From Bacteroidales bacterium (GTDB taxonomy: Bacteria; Bacteroidota; Bacteroidia; Bacteroidales; Marinilabiliaceae), in the NCBI GenBank assembly GCA_003249255.1, contig QKJP01000032.1, positions 1 to 54,147 of the forward strand: a stretch of DNA of 54,147 bases, in the 5' to 3' direction. The position numbers and the translations under genes are program-made. Below the pieces are notes generated by a model. It was not told the DNA's origin and searched no databases. It was given only the letters and a program-made list of their open reading frames with translations. This document shows, piece after piece, positions 40,676 through 50,165 of the stretch (position 1 is the stretch's first letter; each line of letters begins with the position of its first letter).

Positions 40676-43129
40676 TTATTTTCTGATTTGAGCATTGAGC
40701 TGGTGTTCGTAGCTGCTCATCATCTTTGTCATTATTTTGTCAATTTGCTTGTCATTAAGCGTTTGTGTTTCGTCTAGTAGGGTAAAGCTGATCGCATAAG
40801 ATTTTTTATCTGCTCCTAGTTTCTCACCTTCAAAAACATCAAATAACGATACTTCTTTAAGTAGTTTCTTTTCTGTTTTAAATGCAATATCTCTGACTTC
40901 AGAGAATTTAACATCCTTATTTAAAAGCATAGCCAGGTCGCGGCGAACTTCAGGGTATTTTGAAATCTCAGTAAAACGCACTTCTTTTTTAGCGCTTTTC
41001 TTTAGGATTATATCTAATCTGATTTCTGCATAGGCAATGCTTGTATCAATCCCAAAGGCTTTTAATAGTTTTGAATCGACTAAGCCGTATTCTACAGCAG
41101 CTTTGTCACCAACCGTTAAGGCTAATCCTTCTGAGAAAAGATCAGATTCAACATCATTTACTTTAAAGTCAGACGTTGAAAGTCCTAAGCGAGCTAACAT
41201 ATTTTCTACTTGCGATTTTATGTCGTAGAACGATGTAGGTTGCTCCGGTGTAATCCAGTTGGCTTGTGTTTTGTTTCCACACAAGAATATGGCTAAATGC
41301 TGTTCCTCTGAATAAGTATGTAGGCTAGTTTTTTCACCTTCCGGATTGGAGTAATAGCAATTTCCAAATTCGTAAAGTTTAAGATCGCTGTTTTTGCGGT
41401 TAACGTTGTGGCTAATCGACTCTAATCCACCAAACAATAAAGTTTGGCGCATACAGTTTAAATCCTGGCTTAATGGATTTGCTAAAGTAACCGCATTTGC
41501 AGCCGGATATGATTCCAGCTTCTCGTAATGTGCAATTTTAGTTAATGAGTTACACATGATTTCACGATAACCATTAGCACTTAATTGATCAGCAATACGG
41601 TTTTTAATTTTGTGGTCATCCGGTTTGTTTGAGTAAACAATAGTGCTGTTTACTGTCTCCGGCATTTCCACATTGTTGTAGCCGTATACGCGAAGAATGT
41701 CTTCAATTACATCAGCCTCACGTTGTACATCTACGCGGTATGGAGGAATCGAAAGTTTTAATTCATCGTCAGATTCTGAAGTAATTTCAATTTCTAAGCC
41801 TGCTAATATCGTTTTGATGGTTTCTTGACCAATTTCTTTACCGATTAAACGATTGATATTTTTATACTTAACCGTTACTTCAAAGTTTTCAATTGGAGTT
41901 GGGTATAAGTCAGTTATTTCACTAGAGATGGTTCCGCCTGCAACTTCTTTAATTAAAAGTGCAGCTCTTTTTAATGCGATAAGTGTCATGTTTGGATCCA
42001 CACCTCTTTCGAAACGGAAGCTGGCATCAGTGCTTAAAGAATGGCGCTTTGCTGTTTTACGTACAGATACCGGATTGAAATAAGCGCTTTCAAGAAAGAC
42101 TTTTGTGGTACTTTGAGTTACGCCACTTTTAATGCCTCCGAATACACCGGCAATGCACATGCCTTCTTCTGCGTTGCATATCATTAAATCCTGATCTGAT
42201 AATTTACGCTCAACTTCATCAAGTGTAATGAAGGTGCTGTCCTGATGCATTGTTTTTACAATAACCTTGTTGCCTGTTATCTGGTCTCCATCGAATGCAT
42301 GAAGAGGTTGACCAAGCTCATGAAGCACATAGTTAGTAACATCAACCACATTGTTAATAGGGCTTAAGCCAATTGCTTTTAAGCTGTTTTGTAGCCATTC
42401 CGGTGATTCTTCAACCTTTACATCACTAATGGTTACTCCCGTATATCGAGGGCAACGTTCGCTATCTTCTACAGTAACTTCAACCGGGTAGTTCGTGTTT
42501 TCTACTTTGAAATCTTCAGTTGAAGGAAGCGAAAGTGTATGTTCTATATGGTGTAATTTGCAATAAGCTGCTAAATCGCGGGCTACTCCATAATGAGACG
42601 CTCCGTCTACGCGGTTAGGCGTTAGATCAACTTCAATGATAAAGTCATTTTCTACATTAAAGTAATCTTTTGCTAAAGTTCCCGGTTTAATGTCTTCAGG
42701 TAATTCCATGATGCCACCTGTCTCAGCTCCTAAGCCAATTTCATCCGGCCCACATAACATGCCTTCTGATTTCTCACCACGGATTTTCGACTTTTTAATG
42801 GTAAAACATTCATCCCCACTGTATAAAACTGTTCCAACTGTGGCACAAACTACTTTAAGACCAGCTCTTACATTTGGTGCTCCACAAACTACATCTAAAG
42901 GCGTATCTGTGCCAATGTTAACGGTTGTTACGCTCAACTTATCTGCATTGGGGTGTCTTTCACAAGTTAAAACCTCACCAATTACCAATCCTTCTAATCC
43001 ACCTTTAATAGACTGAACTTCTTCTATTCCACCAACTTCTAATCCAAGGTCAGTAAGGATTTCTGAAATTTTTTCAGGTGCTAAATCTGCTTTGATGTAG
43101 TTTTTAAGCCAACTGTAAGATATATTCAT
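40676..43129 (-). CDS. pheT: Phenylalanine-tRNA ligase beta subunit
   Basis: The large subunit of the alpha2-beta2 enzyme that charges tRNA-Phe. From the ATG at 43129 (817 aa): MNISYSWLKNYIKADLAP, a tRNA-binding OB fold at about 40-150 (VIGEVLTCERHPNADKLSVT), the B3/B4 editing domain, the B5 domain (LIGKEIGQETIKTILAGLEI), the catalytic-like core (RVDVQREADVIEDILRVYGY) and the C-terminal anticodon-binding fold (FTEISKYPEVRRDLAMLLNK). A longer frame to 43162 would cross the leader hairpin. pheS is not next to it, as is common in Bacteroidota. Confidence 0.96.
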   Translation of the reverse strand: MNISYSWLKNYIKADLAPEKISEILTDLGLEVGGIEEVQSIKGGLEGLVIGEVLTCERHPNADKLSVTTVNIGTDTPLDVVCGAPNVRAGLKVVCATVGTVLYSGDECFTIKKSKIRGEKSEGMLCGPDEIGLGAETGGIMELPEDIKPGTLAKDYFNVENDFIIEVDLTPNRVDGASHYGVARDLAAYCKLHHIEHTLSLPSTEDFKVENTNYPVEVTVEDSERCPRYTGVTISDVKVEESPEWLQNSLKAIGLSPINNVVDVTNYVLHELGQPLHAFDGDQITGNKVIVKTMHQDSTFITLDEVERKLSDQDLMICNAEEGMCIAGVFGGIKSGVTQSTTKVFLESAYFNPVSVRKTAKRHSLSTDASFRFERGVDPNMTLIALKRAALLIKEVAGGTISSEITDLYPTPIENFEVTVKYKNINRLIGKEIGQETIKTILAGLEIEITSESDDELKLSIPPYRVDVQREADVIEDILRVYGYNNVEMPETVNSTIVYSNKPDDHKIKNRIADQLSANGYREIMCNSLTKIAHYEKLESYPAANAVTLANPLSQDLNCMRQTLLFGGLESISHNVNRKNSDLKLYEFGNCYYSNPEGEKTSLHTYSEEQHLAIFLCGNKTQANWITPEQPTSFYDIKSQVENMLARLGLSTSDFKVNDVESDLFSEGLALTVGDKAAVEYGLVDSKLLKAFGIDTSIAYAEIRLDIILKKSAKKEVRFTEISKYPEVRRDLAMLLNKDVKFSEVRDIAFKTEKKLLKEVSLFDVFEGEKLGADKKSYAISFTLLDETQTLNDKQIDKIMTKMMSSYEHQLNAQIRK

Positions 43130-43151
43130 TCGTCTCTTTTTTGCATTGTAA

Positions 43152-43180
43152 TAACAGGACATTAGTTAAGTATCCTGTAA
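43152..43180 (-). promoter_or_regulatory. Hairpin in the pheT leader
   Basis: On the minus strand TTACAGGA and TCCTGTTA pair (7 of 8) around a 13-base loop, between the probable transcription start near 43196 and the pheT ATG. There is no T tract and no Phe-rich leader peptide, so it is not a classical attenuator. Any role is inference. Confidence 0.4.
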
Positions 43181-43202
43181 TGATCTTTGTGTTTTCAGCG
43201 GG

Positions 43203-43210
43203 CAAAAATA
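43203..43210 (-). promoter_or_regulatory. -7 element of pheT
   Basis: TATTTTTG on the minus strand (43210-43203) matches TAnnTTTG. The leader would be about 67 bases long and include the hairpin at 43152-43180. No clear -33 TTTG is present. Confidence 0.5.
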
Positions 43211-43372
43211 AGAATTAATGTTTAATGAAGAATGAATAATGCTTAAAGAATAGGGAATAATGATTGTGAGCATTGTTGTTAAGGCCATAAAAATATAATT
43301 TGATAACACGCTTAGCGTTTGGATTTTCTTACGTTTTGTTATAATATGGTCTCATGAGAATCTTCATTATTT

Positions 43373-43404
43373 TTTGTTGAGAGAATGGAACAATTGTATA
43401 TTTG
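43373..43404 (+). promoter_or_regulatory. Promoter of the surE operon
   Basis: TTTG (43373-43376), 20 bases, TATATTTG (43397-43404): both elements and the spacing fit the Bacteroidota consensus. RNA would start near 43411, 18 bases before the surE ATG. Confidence 0.78.
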
Positions 43405-43428
43405 ATTTCTATTAAATGATTTTGGAAT

Positions 43429-44211
43429 ATGGCACATTTAAAAAATAAACGTCCGTTAATATTGGTTTCGAATGATGATGGCATTAAAGCCGGAGGATTG
43501 GTTGCCTTGGTTAAAATGTTAAGGTCTTTTGGAGATGTGGTTGTGGCGGCGCCAGATCAATCTTATTCAGCCATGTCTCATGCCATAACAGTACGTACCC
43601 CTTTATATGCAAAGGTTGCCCGGAGAGAAGAGGGTTTGTTGGTTTATAAAATCAATGGCACACCGGTTGACTGTGTGAAATTAGCCATTAAAAAGCTTTT
43701 AGGCCGAAAACCCGATTTAGTGGTTTCCGGTATTAACCATGGTACCAATACCAGTATAAGTGTACATTATTCTGGTACACTTGGAGCTGCACGAGAAGCT
43801 GCCATTAGTCACATTCCATCCATCGGTTTTTCATTGTTGAATTATAGTTATGATGCTGATTTTACCTTGGCGGCTCAATATGCCGAGCGTGTAGTAAATT
43901 TTGTTTTGCACAATGGTTTGCCAAAAGGAACGTTCTTGAATGTAAACATTCCGGATGGCCAACAATTAAAAGGTTTGAAGGTAGTACGCCAGTGCAAAGG
44001 ACATTGGGAAGAAGAGTTTATTGAGCGGAAAGATCCCCGAAATAAAGATTATTATTGGTTATCAGGCCATTTTTGTAACCTGGAACCAGAAGCGACAGAT
44101 ACGGATGAATATGTAATTTCACAAGGCTATGTGGCAGTTGTTCCTTGTCAGATAGATAGTACCAATTTTGAGTTAATACCTCAGTTAGAAAAAATGAATT
44201 ATGAACTGTAA
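43429..44211 (+). CDS. surE: 5'/3'-nucleotidase SurE
   Basis: A metal-dependent phosphatase for nucleoside monophosphates and short polyphosphates. PLILVSNDDGIKAGG (residues 9-23) has the paired metal-binding aspartates; APDQSYSAMSHAIT, GTPVDCVKLAI, VSGINHGTNTSISVHYSGTLGAAREA are the remaining family blocks, with Asn in GINHG as a metal ligand. Length 260 aa is typical. Its last 11 bases overlap the next gene, and lpxB follows; the surE-small membrane protein-lpxB order makes a compact operon. Confidence 0.95.
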   Translation: MAHLKNKRPLILVSNDDGIKAGGLVALVKMLRSFGDVVVAAPDQSYSAMSHAITVRTPLYAKVARREEGLLVYKINGTPVDCVKLAIKKLLGRKPDLVVSGINHGTNTSISVHYSGTLGAAREAAISHIPSIGFSLLNYSYDADFTLAAQYAERVVNFVLHNGLPKGTFLNVNIPDGQQLKGLKVVRQCKGHWEEEFIERKDPRNKDYYWLSGHFCNLEPEATDTDEYVISQGYVAVVPCQIDSTNFELIPQLEKMNYEL

Positions 44212-44497
44212 GTGCAATAAATTAATAATAGGGCTGATTATTGGAATCATCTTACCACTGATTATGTCTTATATACTTTATGCTTTTTTATACCATGGCG
44301 ATCTGGAATTTTTTGGTTTCGTACAGCAAATGGTTAAACAAGGGAATGTAGGGAAGTTGTTGAGTATAAGTGTTCTTCCCAATTTAATTATGTTTTTAAT
44401 AGCCATCAATTTAGACCGTTTAATCGCCGCAAGAGGTTTGGTGACTGCCACAGTTATTTATGCCATAATAGTAGTCATCTTTAAGTTTATGATTTAA
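44201..44497 (+). CDS. Small membrane protein, function unknown
   Basis: A 98-aa protein with three predicted membrane helices: LIIGLIIGIILPLIMSYILY, LPNLIMFLIAI and TATVIYAIIVVIFKFM. There is no cleavable signal. It overlaps surE by 11 bases and ends 5 bases before lpxB, so it is translationally tied to both. I do not recognise a named family; conserved small membrane proteins between surE and lpxB occur in Bacteroidota, and a link with lipid A assembly is only contextual. Confidence 0.75.
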   Translation: MNCKCNKLIIGLIIGIILPLIMSYILYAFLYHGDLEFFGFVQQMVKQGNVGKLLSISVLPNLIMFLIAINLDRLIAARGLVTATVIYAIIVVIFKFMI

Positions 44498-44502
44498 GGT
44501 CA

Positions 44503-45636
44503 ATGAAGTATTACATTATAGCAGGAGAAGCATCCGGTGATTTACATGCTTCTAACTTAATGAAATCCTTAAAGGTAAAGGATAAAGAAGCGGACTTTAG
44601 GGTTTGGGGTGGTGATTTAATGAAAGCTCAAGGTGGTGTTTTGGTAAAGCACTATAAAGACACGGCCTTCATTGGTTTGGTTGATGTATTAAAAAATCTG
44701 GGAACCATTAAGGCTAACTTTAAGCTGTGTGAAGATGATTTGATGGATTATCAGCCTGATGTCTTGATTTTGGTAGACTATGCCGGTTTTAATTTACGTG
44801 TTGCCAAGTTTGCCAAAGAAAAAGGATTAAAAGTGTTCTATTACATCTCTCCCAAAGTTTGGGCCTGGAACATCAAACGCGTTTATAAGTTTAAAGCTTA
44901 TGTAGATCGCATGTTTGTGATTTTTCCATTTGAAGTTCCTTTTCTTAAAAAATATGACGTTCAGTCTGATTATTGTGGCAATCCTTTACTAGATGCCATT
45001 CATAACCGCCCCAATAAGGATGAGAGCTTCATAGAATTTATCTCACGAAATAAGCTGGATAAACGCCCTAAAGTAGCCATTCTTGCAGGAAGCCGTAAGT
45101 CTGAAATTAAATTGCTTTTGCCGGAGATGGTGAAGTTGGTGAATGATTATCCTCAGTATCAATTTGTCATAGCGGGAGCTCCTTCGTTTTCGATGGAAGA
45201 ATACGTGCCTTATATCAATAATCTTGATGTGGCGGTTGTTTTTAATGAAACATACCAATTGGTGCAGCAAGCTAAAGCCGCTTTGGTTGCTTCAGGAACT
45301 GCTACCTTAGAAACGGCTTTGTTAAATTGTCCGCAGGTGGTGTGTTATAAAATTACAGGTGGTGACATTACCTGGTTTATTGCAAAGAATTTTATCATAA
45401 AAGTACCTTATATTAGTTTGGTAAATCTGGTGCTTAATAAACCAACATTACGAGAGCTAGTGGGGAGTGAATGTCGATCATCCAAAATAAAAGCAGAATT
45501 AGATGTGCTTTTACAAGATTCGCCACAACGCATAAAAATGTTGAATGAATATGCCGAATTGCATCAGCGCATGGGAGGCCCGGGAGCAAGTGATAAGGCT
45601 GCTAAATTGATGCAGGAGGCTTTAGGAATTGTTTAA
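44503..45636 (+). CDS. lpxB: Lipid-A-disaccharide synthase
   Basis: A peripheral GT19 enzyme that joins UDP-2,3-diacylglucosamine to lipid X. YYIAGEASGDLHASNLMKSL at the start is the family signature; FYYISPKVWAWNIKRVYKFK (acceptor site), VIFPFEVPFLKKYDV, DYCGNPLLD, AILAGSRKSEIKLLLPEM and ASGTATLETALLNCPQVVCY (UDP-binding) follow in order. At 377 aa it is complete. It indicates an outer membrane with lipid A, consistent with an LPS-linked polysaccharide locus on the same contig. Confidence 0.95.
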   Translation: MKYYIIAGEASGDLHASNLMKSLKVKDKEADFRVWGGDLMKAQGGVLVKHYKDTAFIGLVDVLKNLGTIKANFKLCEDDLMDYQPDVLILVDYAGFNLRVAKFAKEKGLKVFYYISPKVWAWNIKRVYKFKAYVDRMFVIFPFEVPFLKKYDVQSDYCGNPLLDAIHNRPNKDESFIEFISRNKLDKRPKVAILAGSRKSEIKLLLPEMVKLVNDYPQYQFVIAGAPSFSMEEYVPYINNLDVAVVFNETYQLVQQAKAALVASGTATLETALLNCPQVVCYKITGGDITWFIAKNFIIKVPYISLVNLVLNKPTLRELVGSECRSSKIKAELDVLLQDSPQRIKMLNEYAELHQRMGGPGASDKAAKLMQEALGIV

Positions 45637-45815
45637 AAGAATAAAGAATTTATGTATATCCGTTTTTACGCATAATTATTTTAACACAGAGGTAGGGAGG
45701 CCCAAGGTTTTTAGTTTTTATTTTAATCACTCTGTGTCCCTGTGTTGAGTTGTTTTTGACGAATTTTAATACTTTGTACATAATGCATAATTGCTGACAT
45801 TCAAAATGATATTTA
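45637..45815. repeat. Repeat-like gap before gldF
   Basis: Contains the inverted repeat ACACAGAG/CTCTGTGT (45684-45691/45730-45737) in a CACAGAGG-type sequence of the sort dispersed in many genomes, plus ATATCCGTTTTTACGCATAA (from about 45657), which resembles 53927-53948. No exact promoter element for gldF was found. Confidence 0.5.
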
Positions 45816-46544
45816 ATGATAGCTTTATTAAAAAAAGAGATAGCAACGTTTTTTAGTTCAATAACAGGAGCTTTGGTGGTTTCTGTATTTTTAATTACTA
45901 CCGGTTTGTTTTTATGGGTTGTGCCCGGTGAAATGAATATTTTATTTGGTGGATATGCCTCTTTAGAACCTTTGTTTTATTTGGCACCTTGGATTTATTT
46001 GTTTCTGGTACCGGCTGTTACCATGCGCTTATTTGCCGATGAGCGAAAAGCGGGTACTTTGGAGTTATTGTTAACCCGACCGATCAGTGTATTTCAAATT
46101 GTAGGAGCTAAATATTTGGCGGGGCTTATTTTAGTTTTTATAAGTTTGTTGCCAACCTTGTTTTATGTGTTTTCGGTTTATGTATTGGGTAATCCTGTTG
46201 GAAATATTGATGTAGGTGGTACTTGGGGATCTTATCTGGGACTTTTCTTTTTAGCAGCTGTTTATGCAGCTATTGGAGTGTTTAGCTCCTCCTTATCCGA
46301 TAACCAGATTGTATCTTTTGTGATAGCAGTGGTGTTGTGCTTCTTTTTTTACAGCGGATTTGATTCCATTGCGCTTATTCCTGGCCTAAATAATGCAGGC
46401 GAGATCATTGGTGCTTTGGGGATAGATGTTCATTATCAATCCATTAGTCGTGGCGTAGTTGATTCGCGCGATCTGATCTATTTTGGAAGTGTAGTTGTAT
46501 TCTTCCTTTTTCTCACCAAAATAATTATCGAAAAGCGTAAGTAG
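45816..46544 (+). CDS. gldF: Gliding-motility ABC transporter permease GldF
   Basis: A 242-aa ABC-2 permease with six membrane helices. It begins MIALLKKEIATFFSSITGAL; the signature of this family, VTMRLFADERKAGTLELLLTRPIS, lies at about 67-90. With GldG, and the ATPase GldA encoded elsewhere, it forms a transporter needed for gliding in Flavobacterium johnsoniae, though homologues are widespread in non-gliding Bacteroidota and some gliders lack them. gldG starts 8 bases downstream. Confidence 0.92.
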   Translation: MIALLKKEIATFFSSITGALVVSVFLITTGLFLWVVPGEMNILFGGYASLEPLFYLAPWIYLFLVPAVTMRLFADERKAGTLELLLTRPISVFQIVGAKYLAGLILVFISLLPTLFYVFSVYVLGNPVGNIDVGGTWGSYLGLFFLAAVYAAIGVFSSSLSDNQIVSFVIAVVLCFFFYSGFDSIALIPGLNNAGEIIGALGIDVHYQSISRGVVDSRDLIYFGSVVVFFLFLTKIIIEKRK

Positions 46545-46552
46545 AAGAAGTT

Positions 46553-48247
46553 ATGAACGGAAATCAGATCAGAAATAATGGAATAGTACAAATTGTACTT
46601 GTTTTAGTTTTTTTATTAGCGCTTAATTGGATAGGAAAGTATTGGTTTTTTAGACTTGATTTAACCTCAGAGAAACGCTATACATTGGCAGATGTCTCCA
46701 AACGCTTTCTTAAAGATTTAGATGAAGAAGTGTATGTGAAAGTTTACTTGCACGGTGATTTAAACCCCGGATTTAAACGTCTGGCCAATGCTGCCAAAGA
46801 GACGTTGGAGGAATTAAAAATAGCTTCGTCGGGAGAAGTTCAGTTTCGTTTTATCGACCCCAATGAGTTCGCAAATGATGAGAAGAAAAAGTTTGTAGAA
46901 ACGATTCAAGGTCTTCAGTTTGAGCCGCAATCGGTTTTTGAAACCACCGAAGATGGGCGAAAAATTCAGTCTTATGTATTTCCGTATGCCATAGCTCATT
47001 ACAAAGGGAAAGATGTAGGAATAAAGTTGTTGGACAATTTGCCCGGAAAAAGTGGAGATGCCAATCTTAATATTTCCATCGAAGGATTGGAGTTCAAAAT
47101 AATGGATGCTTTTCGTAAGTTAAAGCAGGATGAAAAACCTAGAATTGCCTTTTTAGAGGGGCATGGTGAGTTGGATGAGCTCGATGTGATTGAAGCTACC
47201 CAAGCTTTGTCTGAATACTATCAAGTAGAGCGTGGGCAAATAGGAACTGATCCATCTGTATTAGATCCTTACAAAGTGGTGATTATTGCCAAGCCGCATG
47301 TAAAGTTTAGTGAGAAAGATAAATTTGTGTTGGATCAATACCTTATGAATGGGGGTCGTTTAATGTATATGGTGGATGCTGTAAACGTGACTTTAGATAG
47401 TTTACGAAATAGACCTGAAACCATTGGGTTGTTCTCTGATGTAAATATTGGAGATCAATTATTTAAGTACGGCATTCGCGTAAATCCGGTTGTGGTGGAA
47501 GATATTCAGGCCGGCCGTATTATGGTAAATGTGCCTTATAATGGCGAGCCAAAATTGGTGCCGGTGCCTTGGTTGTATAGCCCTTTGTTATCTACCACAA
47601 AGCATCCTGTTAGCCGAAATGTAAATATGGTGCGTGGTGATTTTACCGGAACCATTGATACTACCGGCGTAAACATGAACTTAAAACGAGATGTGTTGTT
47701 GCAAACCTCTCAACTAACCAAGGTCAATCCAACGCCTGTTTTTATTAATATGATGGAAGTGAACCGTCAGCCGGAACGAGAAGCTTTTTCTAAATCATTT
47801 TTACCGGTGGCAGTTGCTCAAGAGGGTGTTTTTCAGTCGGTATTTCAAAATCGGATGGTGCCTAAAAGTATACAGCTAAATGGGCGAGAGGTGAAAAATG
47901 AAAGTGTTCCTACTCGCATGGTTGTGGTAGCAGATGGAGATATCATTAAAAATGGCGTTCGTTTTAAAGAAACCAATCCACGTATTACGCCTTTGGGTTA
48001 TGATGAAGGTTCGAAGCAAGTGTATGGAAATAAAGATTTTGTAGTTAATGCCGTTAATTATCTATGTGATGACGAAGGTTGGATGAGTTTACGAGGCCGT
48101 TATTTTACCTTGCGTTTATTAGACCGAAATAAAGTATCCTTGCAAGCATCGTTTTATAAATGGATAAACGTGATTGGTCCCATCTTGTTGGTGCTAATTG
48201 CTTGTGTGGCTTTTATTTTCTATCGTCGAAAAAAGTATGGGAAATGA
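46553..48247 (+). CDS. gldG: Gliding-motility ABC transporter substrate-binding component GldG
   Basis: A 564-aa protein anchored by an N-terminal helix (IVQIVLVLVFLLALNWIG) and a C-terminal one (INVIGPILLVLIACVAFIFY), with the large middle part in the periplasm. FFRLDLTSEKRYTLADVSKR is the family-defining opening; FLEGHGELDE and LDQYLMNGGRLMYMVDAV belong to the DUF4350/ABC-type uncharacterised domain. It is full length for GldG. With gldF it forms a two-gene unit; gldA is not in the window. Confidence 0.92.
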   Translation: MNGNQIRNNGIVQIVLVLVFLLALNWIGKYWFFRLDLTSEKRYTLADVSKRFLKDLDEEVYVKVYLHGDLNPGFKRLANAAKETLEELKIASSGEVQFRFIDPNEFANDEKKKFVETIQGLQFEPQSVFETTEDGRKIQSYVFPYAIAHYKGKDVGIKLLDNLPGKSGDANLNISIEGLEFKIMDAFRKLKQDEKPRIAFLEGHGELDELDVIEATQALSEYYQVERGQIGTDPSVLDPYKVVIIAKPHVKFSEKDKFVLDQYLMNGGRLMYMVDAVNVTLDSLRNRPETIGLFSDVNIGDQLFKYGIRVNPVVVEDIQAGRIMVNVPYNGEPKLVPVPWLYSPLLSTTKHPVSRNVNMVRGDFTGTIDTTGVNMNLKRDVLLQTSQLTKVNPTPVFINMMEVNRQPEREAFSKSFLPVAVAQEGVFQSVFQNRMVPKSIQLNGREVKNESVPTRMVVVADGDIIKNGVRFKETNPRITPLGYDEGSKQVYGNKDFVVNAVNYLCDDEGWMSLRGRYFTLRLLDRNKVSLQASFYKWINVIGPILLVLIACVAFIFYRRKKYGK

Positions 48248-48864
48248 AGAGCGGTTGGAAAAAACTGAGACGAAAAACAAAGCAATTTATTTTTACCACA
48301 AAAGACACTAAATTGCACGAAAAGTCATTTTAGCACGCCAATTTGGTTTTACGGATTTCAATTTTTTCGTGTTTTTTCGAGCTTTCGTAGTTGAAATAAT
48401 AATTTTAGTTTTAGAGGTAAGTTGTTAAATACTTATCACTAGTAAGCTTACGTTAGCATCAAAGATGCGTTGTCATAAAGCATAGCCTGACGCTTAAAAA
48501 AATACCTGATTAACATCTAGTCCTTACCGGCTAGGCTTTGGGATTTCGCCCACTTTGGTTTTTTTTAGATTTATGCAGAAATGTATGTACTTATCTACTG
48601 ACCTCAATTTAGTTTTTTTATAAACTTGTTAGAAAAGCTATGCCTCAACAAAAGGGAAATTTAAATTATTCTGAAGTGGTTAATTTAATCCTTTGTCGTT
48701 CAAATGTTTTTCTCCTTGCTCAAATACTCTTCTGGGAATCCACCTTTAAATACGCTTTAGTAGCTAGGAGTGAACATATTTTTTTGTATCTTTAGGGTCG
48801 CAAAAAGGACCGTGGTTCTTTAATGTATTGACTTAATAGATAACAACTTAATAAAAAGCGTACA
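48248..48864. other. 617-base gap between gldG and dnaN
   Basis: No supported gene. It begins with ACCACAAAAGACACTAAATT (from 48296) and similar CACGAAAAGTC-type words of the dispersed-repeat style seen elsewhere, followed by a small hairpin GCATC-AAA-GATGC (about 48458-48470). A 51-codon frame at 48640-48795 (MPQQKGNLNYSEVVNLILCR...) has no recognisable family and is probably chance. TATCTTTA near 48787-48794 is one base off the -7 consensus and could drive dnaN. Confidence 0.5.
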
Positions 48865-49992
48865 ATGAAATTTGTAGTTTCCAGTACTGATATTCTTTCG
48901 CACTTACAAGCAATTAGTCGTGTGATTAGCAATAAAAGCACGATGCCAATTCTAGATAACTTCCTTTTTGAACTAAAAGGAAATACTTTAACTTTAACAG
49001 CTTCAGATCTAGAGGTGACCATGGTTACTTCTTTAGCCTTAGAGACTGTTGATGGTGAAGGTGTAATTGCAATGCCATCACGCATTTTATTAGATACTTT
49101 AAAGAAGTTTCCTGAGCAGCCTTTAAATTTCGAAGTTAATCTGGAAACAATGGCTGTGAATATCGTTACTGAGAAAGGTAAGTTTAGTATTGTTGGTCAA
49201 AATGGCGAAGATTTCCCTGACATACCTCATGCTGAGAGTGATAAGGTTTCTAGTTTTATCTTACCGGCCAATACCTTAGAAGTTGGTATTAATAAAACGC
49301 TTTTTGCGACTGCCGACGATGAATTACGTCCGGTAATGAATGGAATTTTATTGGAAATGTCGCCGGAGAATGTGACTTTTGTAGCATCCGATTCTCACAA
49401 GTTAGTACGCTATCGTCGTTTAGATTTAAAAACAGATTTTACCTCTACCTTTATATTGCCCAAAAAGCCGGCAGGTTTATTAAAGAATGTGTTGCCAAAA
49501 CAAGTTGGCGATGTTGAAGTAGAGTTTGATGCTAAAAATGCATTTTTTACATTACCTGACTATAAGCTGGTTTGTCGTTTGGTAGAAGGTAACTATCCTA
49601 ATTACAATGCAGTAATTCCTCAGGATAATCCATATAAAGTAATTATTGACCGTAGTGAGTTTCACAATACATTAGGTCGTGTATCACTGTTCTCTAACCA
49701 GGCTAGTAACTTGGTTAAGTTGCAGATGACTGCCAATGAGATGATTGTTTCAGCGCAGGATTTAGATTTTAGTGTGTCAGCTCACGAACGTATTAATTGT
49801 CAGTACGAAGGAGATGAGATGGAGATTGGTTTTAAATCCCCATTCTTAGCTGATATACTTGATAACTTAAAATCGTCTGAAGTTATTTTAGAGCTTTCAG
49901 ATCCGTCGCGAGCAGGTATTTTATTACCATTTGAGACTGATGAAAACGAAGATGAGCTAATGTTGTTAATGCCAATGATGATTAACGTTTAG
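48865..49992 (+). CDS. dnaN: DNA polymerase III beta subunit (sliding clamp)
   Basis: The ring-shaped processivity clamp of the replicase. Three clamp domains of about 120 residues each are visible: MKFVVSSTDILSHLQAISRV with NKSTMPILDNFL; LEVGINKTLFATADDELRPV with MNGILLE and SDSHKLVRYRR; then NRSEF-like DRSEFHNTLGRVSLFSNQ and the C-terminal MLLMPMMINV, equivalent to the conserved MPMR(L) end that binds partners. At 375 aa it is of normal size. It is monocistronic here, not next to dnaA. Confidence 0.96.
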   Translation: MKFVVSSTDILSHLQAISRVISNKSTMPILDNFLFELKGNTLTLTASDLEVTMVTSLALETVDGEGVIAMPSRILLDTLKKFPEQPLNFEVNLETMAVNIVTEKGKFSIVGQNGEDFPDIPHAESDKVSSFILPANTLEVGINKTLFATADDELRPVMNGILLEMSPENVTFVASDSHKLVRYRRLDLKTDFTSTFILPKKPAGLLKNVLPKQVGDVEVEFDAKNAFFTLPDYKLVCRLVEGNYPNYNAVIPQDNPYKVIIDRSEFHNTLGRVSLFSNQASNLVKLQMTANEMIVSAQDLDFSVSAHERINCQYEGDEMEIGFKSPFLADILDNLKSSEVILELSDPSRAGILLPFETDENEDELMLLMPMMINV

Positions 49993-50019
49993 ATATTATA
50001 GATATTAAATTAGGAAAAG

Positions 50020-50054
50020 CGTTCTTGTGATTTATCATGAGGGCGTTTTTTTTT
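50020..50054 (+). terminator. Rho-independent terminator of dnaN
   Basis: CGTTCTTGTGA (50020-50030) pairs with TCATGAGGGCG (50035-50045), using some G-U pairs, followed by nine T residues. It starts 28 bases after the dnaN stop codon. Confidence 0.8.
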
Positions 50055-50165
50055 GATGATTATTCTGGTTTTTATTCTTGATTATTAGATTTTTAGTGTG
50101 TTTTATTTAGAATGATTAGTGTTTGTCTCTAGGTTCTGAATGATTTAGTATTAAACCCCTGTCTT

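Noticed and set aside
48640-48795. 51-codon frame upstream of dnaN
   Set aside because: No family likeness and it runs into the dnaN promoter region; more likely chance.
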